DNA of 64,000 nt from the NCBI GenBank assembly GCA_963731585.1, contig CAVSWC010000013.1, positions 744,001-808,000 of the forward strand, read 5' to 3'. The stretch is from CANKHA01 sp963731585. Its GTDB lineage: Bacteria > Pseudomonadota > Alphaproteobacteria > Rhizobiales > Xanthobacteraceae. Below, one piece after another: positions 56,548 through 64,000 of this stretch. The notes under the pieces were generated by a model that made no database searches, was not told where the DNA came from, and worked only from the letters and a program-made list of their open reading frames with translations. The position numbers and the translations under genes are program-made. The first letter of the stretch is position 1; each line of letters begins with the position of its first letter.

Positions 56548-57228
56548 ATGCGCCTGCTTATTGTCGAGGACGACCGCGAGGCGGCGGATTATCTGATCAA
56601 GGCGTTTCGCGAGGTTGGACACGTGGCCGAGCACGCCGCTGACGGCGAGGATGGCCTCGCCTTGGCGGAAGAAGGGCGCTATGACGTGCTGGTGGTCGAC
56701 CGTATGCTGCCCAAACGCGACGGCCTTTCCTTGATCTCGACCCTGCGCACGAAGGGAGTGGAGACACCCGCGCTCATTCTCTCCGCGCTCGGTCAAGTCG
56801 ATGACCGCATCAAAGGACTGCGCGCCGGCGGCGACGATTATCTCCCTAAGCCCTACTCCTTTGCCGAATTGCTGGCGCGCGTCGAAGTGCTGGCGCGCCG
56901 GCGCGGCAGCCGGAGCGAGGAAACGATTTACCGCGTCGCTGATCTCGAGCTCGACCGGATGTCGCGCGAAGTGCGCCGCGGTAAGGAAAAAATATTGCTG
57001 CAGCCGCGCGAGTTCCGGCTGCTGGAATATCTGATGAAGCACGCCGGCCAGGTGGTCACCCGCACGATGCTGCTGGAAAACGTGTGGGATTACCATTTCG
57101 ACCCGCAGACCAACGTGATCGACGTGCATATCTCGCGGCTGCGCTCCAAGATCGACAAGGGATTTTCCCAGCCGCTGCTGCACACTGTGCGCGGCGCGGG
57201 ATACATGATCCGTGACAGCGCTCGGTAA
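56548..57228 (+). CDS. OmpR-family response regulator
   Basis: The intact 226-residue regulator has a receiver domain with phospho-acceptor Asp51 (VLVVDRMLPKRDG) and Lys near position 101 (GGDDYLPKPYS), and a winged-helix DNA-binding domain (LQPREFRLLEYLMKHAGQVV; IDVHISRLRSKIDKGF; HTVRGAGYMI). It overlaps the next kinase gene by 17 bases. The position between degP and glnE is conserved in related genomes as far as I recall, and suggests envelope-stress control. Confidence 0.9.
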   Translation: MRLLIVEDDREAADYLIKAFREVGHVAEHAADGEDGLALAEEGRYDVLVVDRMLPKRDGLSLISTLRTKGVETPALILSALGQVDDRIKGLRAGGDDYLPKPYSFAELLARVEVLARRRGSRSEETIYRVADLELDRMSREVRRGKEKILLQPREFRLLEYLMKHAGQVVTRTMLLENVWDYHFDPQTNVIDVHISRLRSKIDKGFSQPLLHTVRGAGYMIRDSAR

Positions 57229-58617
57229 GTTTATCCGCACTACGACGTTCAAGCTGACGATCGTCTATTTGACGGTATTTTCACTGTTCGCCGCTTTCCT
57301 GCTCGGCTATTTCGCCTGGAACACGCGGCGTCTCTTTACCGAGCAGATCAATGCCACCGTCGATGCCGAGGTCAACGGCCTCACCGAGCAATACCACAGC
57401 GGCGGCATCCGCCGCCTCGTGCAGGTGATCGAAAGCCGCTCCGCGCAGCCGGGATCGAGCCTTTATCTGGTGACCACGGCCGCGGGCGAGGGACTCGCCG
57501 GCAATGTCGGATATTTGCCGACGGGCACGTTGGAGAAACCGGGCTGGTTGGAGACCGAATACCGCCGGCATGACGATCCCGCGTCGTCGCATCACGCGCT
57601 GGTGCGGGTGTTTCAGCTTCCCGGCGGCTTTCGCATGCTGGTCGGGCGCGATCTCGACGATCGCGAGAAGGTGCTACAACATCGTCATCGCCGCTGGCCG
57701 CTGGTCGCTCGCGCTGGTGGTGGTGCTCGGGCTGGCTGGCGGGTTCTTCGTGACGCGGCGCGTGTTGCGGCGCGTCGATGCCATGACCGAGACCACCCGC
57801 ACGATCGTGGCAGGCGATCTCAGCGGGCGGCTGTTCGTCGCCGGCACCGGCGACGAGTTCGACCGGCTGGCGGAAAACCTCAACGCCATGCTGGAGCGCA
57901 TCGAAGCGCCTGATGCGCGGCCTGAAGGAGGTTTCCGACAACATCGCGCACGACCTGAAGACGCCGCTGACGCGCCTGCGCAACCGCGCCGAGGAGGCCT
58001 TGCGCGCCGGCAAATAGCGAGGCCGATTACCGCGCGGCGCTGGAGCGCAACGATCGAGGAATCCGACGCGCTTGATGCGCACCTTCAACGCGCTGCTGAT
58101 GATCGCGCGGGCGGAATCCGGCCATGCGCGTGACGACATGGCGGATTTCGACGCCGCCGAGGTCGCGCGCGGTATTGCCGAGCTCTACGAGCCGCTGGCG
58201 GAGGAAAAGGGCTTCGCTCTGAAAGTCGAAGCGCCGGGCCCGATCACCGTGCGCGGCAATCGCGAGCTGGTCAGCCAGGCGCTTTCCAACCTGGTCGACA
58301 ATGCGATCAAATACGCCGGCGCCGGACGGCACAGAAGGCGCCGATTGTCGTCACTGCCGAAGCCGAGGGCAGCCGCGTGTTGCTGACGGTGTGCGACAAC
58401 GGGCCGGGCATTGCCGAGGCGGACCGCCCGCGCGTGGTGCGAACGCTTCGTGCGGCTGGAGCACAGCCGCTCTCAGCCTGGGTCGGGCTTGGGCCTTAGT
58501 CTCGCAGCCGCGGTGGCGCGGCTGCATGGCGGCGAGCTTGTTCTGGCCGACAATCATCCCGGGCTGAAGGCGGTCATTGCCTTGCCGCAGGGCAGGGCCG
58601 GTACAGAGTTCGGGATG
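57212..58617 (+). CDS. Sensor histidine kinase, several frameshifts
   Basis: The N-terminal part has a membrane helix (FKLTIVYLTVFSLFAAFLLG) and a periplasmic domain up to about residue 150. After breaks come a second helix (GRWSLALVVVLGLAGGFFVT), a HAMP domain (TRRVLRRVDAMTETTRTIVA), the phospho-acceptor His in NIAHDLKTPLTRLRNRAEE, N-box SQALSNLVDNAIKYA, and G-boxes VCDNGPGIAEAD and GSGLGLSLAAAVARLHGG. At least four frame changes occur between 57670 and 58480, and every domain is conserved, so sequencing errors are likely. The end is placed at a TGA overlapping the glnE start (ATGA). It pairs with the regulator upstream. Confidence 0.72.
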
Positions 58618-61608
58618 ACCCCAAGGAATTCGCCTGGCAAGAAAACCTCGCAGATCGGCCGAGCATCCGCGCCATCGCTCGCGGAGCAGGTGGTCGCGGC
58701 TCCCAAAGTAGCATCGCCGGAGGCGGCACGCGCGCTCCTGGAACGCGACCTTGGCGCCGCCGGCAAGGAACTGGAGCCGCTTTTCGCCAGTCACCCGCAT
58801 GTCAGGGCGCTGATCGAGGGAATTGCCGAAGGCTCTCCTTATCTTTGGGACCTTGATCTGCAAGGATCCCGCGCGGCTCGTCACGCTCCTCGACGGCGGA
58901 TCCAGAGCGACATCTTGCGTCGCTGCTCGCCACGCAGCTTCGCCGCGGTTGACGCCGCGCAGGACGAAGCAGACGCCATGCGGCAGCTGCGCGTCATGAA
59001 AGCGGAGGCGGCGCTCTTGATCGCGCTGGCCGACATCGGCGGGCTCTGGCCGCTGCAACAGGTCACCCGTGCGCTGACCGACCTCGCCGACGCGGCCGTA
59101 CGGGCGGCGCGTGCGCTTCCTGCTGCGCGAAGCGGTGCGCGCGCGGCAAGCTGCAGCCGCGCGACCCCGCACAGCCGGAGCAGGGCTCAGGCTATGTCGT
59201 GGTGGCCATGGGCAAGATGGGCGCGCTTCGAGCTGAATTATTCCAGCGACGTCGATCTCATCGTCTTCTTCGATCCGGACGCGCCAGCGCTCGATCGGGA
59301 TGCGGACGCCGGCCAACTTTATGTGCGCGTCACCGCGCGGGCTGGTGAAGCTTTTGCAGGAGCGCACGGCGGACGGTTACGTCTTCCGCGTCGATCTGCG
59401 GCTGCGGCCCGACCCGGCCTCGACGCAGGTCGCGGTCTCGTTGCCGGCCGCGCTGAATTATTACGAGAGCGTCGGCCAGAACTGGGAGCGCGCAGCGATG
59501 ATCAAGGCGCGCGCTTGCGCCGGCGACATCGCCGCCGGGAGAAGCGCTGCTGAACGAGCTCGGCGCCTTTCATCTGGCGCAAATACCTCGACTTTGCCGC
59601 CATCACCGACGTCCAGGCGATGAAGCAGCAGATCCACGCCTATAAAGGTCACGGCGAGATCGCGATCGAGGGGCCATAACATCAAGCTCGGGCGCGGCGG
59701 CATCCGCGAGATCGAATTCTTCGTGCAGACGCAGCAGCTGATCGCGGGCGGGCGACATCCGCAGTTGCGCGGCCGCGAGCACGCTGGCGCATGCTGGACG
59801 TGCTGGCCGAGGGCGGCTGGATCAGCGCGGAAGCGCGCGACGATATGGCGGCGGCTTACGATTTCCTGCGCAAGGTCGAGCATCGCCTGCAGATGGTGGC
59901 GGACGAGCAGACGCAGACCCTGCCGGCGGATCGCGAGGGGACCGAGCGCTTCGCGCGATTTCTTGGTTTCGACAGCCGCGACGATTTTGCGGCCGTGCTG
60001 GCCGTGCACCTGCGCAACGTGCAGCGCCACTATGAGCAGCTGTTTGCGGCGACGCCCGCCGTCGGCGGAGAGGAGCGCGGCTTTGCTTTTCCGAAAGACA
60101 AGGACGATGCGGCGACGCTCGACAATCTGTCGGCGATGGGTTTCCGCAATCCGCTGCGGATCTCGGAGGGCGTACGGCACTGGCTTTCGGGCAGCTACCG
60201 CACGCTGGCAAGTGAGACCGCGCGGCAGCATTTGGCGGCGTTATTGCCGTCGCTGCTGCGCTCTATCGCGAAGACGGAAAACCGCGAAACCGTGTTCGTT
60301 GCTTTCGACCATTTCCTCACCGAGCTGCATGCCGGCAGCCGCCTATTCTCGCTGCTGCGGCAAAATCCCGACCTGGTGGGATTCATGGTGCTCATTCTCG
60401 GCACCGCGCCGCGGCTCGCCGACATTCTTGCGCGTTATCCGCATGTGATCGATCCGCTGCTGGAGCCGGGATTTTTCGGCTCGCTGCCGGATGAGGCCAA
60501 GCTGCGCGCCGAATGGGAACGAGCGATCGGGCAGACCACCTCCTATGAGGATTTTCTCGATCGCATCCGTATGTTCGGCCAGGAGCAGATGTTCCTGATC
60601 GGCGCGCGCGTCCTGTCGGAGACGGTATCCGCCGGACAGGCCGGCGACGCCTTTGCTCACCTGGCGGATGTGATGATCCGAGCCCTCGACTGTGCGGTGC
60701 AAGAGGATTTTGCGCAGACTCACGGTCGCGTAGCGGGGCAGCAAACCGCGCTGCTGGCCTTGGGCAAGCTTGGCGGCCGCGAAATGACTGCGAGCTCCGA
60801 CCTCGATCTTATCATGGTTTATGACTTTGACGCCGATGCGCCGCTATCTGACGGGGCGCGTCCGCTCTACGGCAGCCAATACTTCGCGCGGCTGACACAA
60901 CGGCTGATCAGCGCGCTGACCGTGCAGACCAACTATGGCGTGCTTTATCCGGTGGACATGCGCTTGCGGCCCTCAGGCCGCTCCGGACCGTTGGCGACGC
61001 AGCTCGCAGGCTTCGAGAGCTACCAGGAAAAGGAAGCCTGGACCTGGGAGCATCTGGCGTTGACGCGGGCGCGGATCGTGTCGGCGTCGTCGCCGCAATT
61101 CGAAAGCCGTGTGGCCGACGTCATCCGCACCGCGCTCAGCCGCAGGCGTGACGCCACCGCGGTAGCCGGCGATGTGGTCGAGATGCGGCGCGCCATCGCT
61201 ACCGAAAAAGGCGATAGCGACCGCTGGGATTTAAAATTCGCCGCCGGCGGCCTGGTCGATCTCGAATTCATCGCGCAATATCTGCAGCTCGTGCATGCCG
61301 CCGACCATCCGGACATTCTGCAGACCTCGACCGCGCGGGTGCTGGACAGGGCATGGCAGTTGGGTCTTTTGCCCACGGCGGAAGCCGAAGTCCTGCGCCC
61401 GGCGGTGCGGCTCTATCAGAACCTGACGCAGATCCTGCGGCTTTGCCTGCCCGGCGCCTTCGATCCGAAAACCGCAGGCGCCGGCTTGCTGCGTCTCCTG
61501 GTGCGCGCGGGCGACGTGCCGGATTTCGCCACCCTGGATGCGCATGTGGCGGAGACCGAGGATAAGGTGCGGGAGAGCTTTGCGCGGATCCTGGGTGAAG
61601 CGCCCTAA
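58615..61608 (+). CDS. glnE: Glutamine synthetase adenylyltransferase/deadenylase, N-terminal half frameshifted
   Basis: The protein of about 990 residues controls glutamine synthetase by adding or removing AMP. The N-terminal domain (deadenylase) has VVVAMGKMGAFELNYSSDVD in mixed frames, then LRLRPDPASTQVAVSLPAAL and GRGGIREIEFFVQTQQLIA. From 59791 to the stop the frame is intact for 605 residues and includes the second nucleotidyltransferase domain (ALGKLGGREMTASSDLDLIM, MRLRPSGRSGPLATQLAGFE). At least six single-base breaks lie between 58850 and 59790. Since glnE is rarely lost, they are probably sequencing errors. The ATG at 58615 overlaps the kinase stop. Confidence 0.85.
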
Positions 61609-61668
61609 CGCGTCGCAAGCGACGTGGGATCCGCTTCGCAGATCAAAATGCGCCGATCTGGAGAGTTA

Positions 61669-64000
<2,332 letters not shown>

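Overview
The window reads as chromosome of a GC-rich alphaproteobacterium of the order Hyphomicrobiales (Rhizobiales), most like the Bradyrhizobium / Rhodopseudomonas / Pseudolabrys group. This is inferred from MucR, DUF5330, DUF1491, DUF1236, DUF6065 and DUF3750 proteins, TctC-type (Bug) receptors, a ccmIEFH-degP-two-component-glnE neighbourhood, EcfG-type promoters (GGAAC-N17-CGTT) and the palindromic intergenic repeats typical of these genomes. No rRNA, tRNA, CRISPR array or complete transposon was seen.

Layout: 1-6.8 kb is an envelope and small-hydrolase region: a TPR/beta-barrel protein divergent from a FecR protein with 48 consecutive prolines, DUF6065, an alpha/beta hydrolase, an isochorismatase-like protein, an array of four hairpins, and a dienelactone hydrolase. 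At 6.8-9.4 kb a TctC receptor diverges from scoAB (3-oxoacid CoA-transferase). At 9.8-15 kb are a PAS hybrid kinase and a folP-folB-folK operon that continues into a pyroglutamyl-peptidase-like gene and a DUF3750 gene. From 15 to 32 kb come housekeeping and signalling genes: M20 peptidase, epimerase, glycosyltransferase, Fe-type SOD, PuuD-like protein, MucR, SufE, DUF5330, a membrane histidine kinase, DUF1254/DUF1214 and PBP1A.

At 32.6-37.8 kb lies a more AT-rich type I restriction island: hsdR followed by an apparent M-S fusion. It sits between ycgN and a debris zone (37.8-39.2 kb) that holds a decayed tctC tail, a 33-bp direct repeat, palindromic repeats and a strongly RNA-like element with GNRA-loop hairpins. 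Two intact-length tctC paralogues, an MFS exporter and a cupin follow.

At 43.8-45.3 kb a DUF1236 gene and a 24-residue membrane microprotein are divergently expressed from two perfect EcfG-type promoters. The rest holds a trypsin-like protease, a FeuPQ-like two-component pair, an exported methyltransferase, a glycine-zipper lipoprotein, cytochrome c maturation genes ccmI-ccmE-ccmF-ccmH, degP, a second two-component pair, glnE and a PAS histidine kinase that runs off the right edge.

Major caveat: more than 30 single-base reading-frame breaks affect otherwise well-conserved genes, including glnE, ccmH and both tandem tctC genes. They often fall in short GC runs and sometimes compensate each other. 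This looks like uncorrected sequencing indels rather than mass gene decay, so frameshifted genes are annotated over their whole span.
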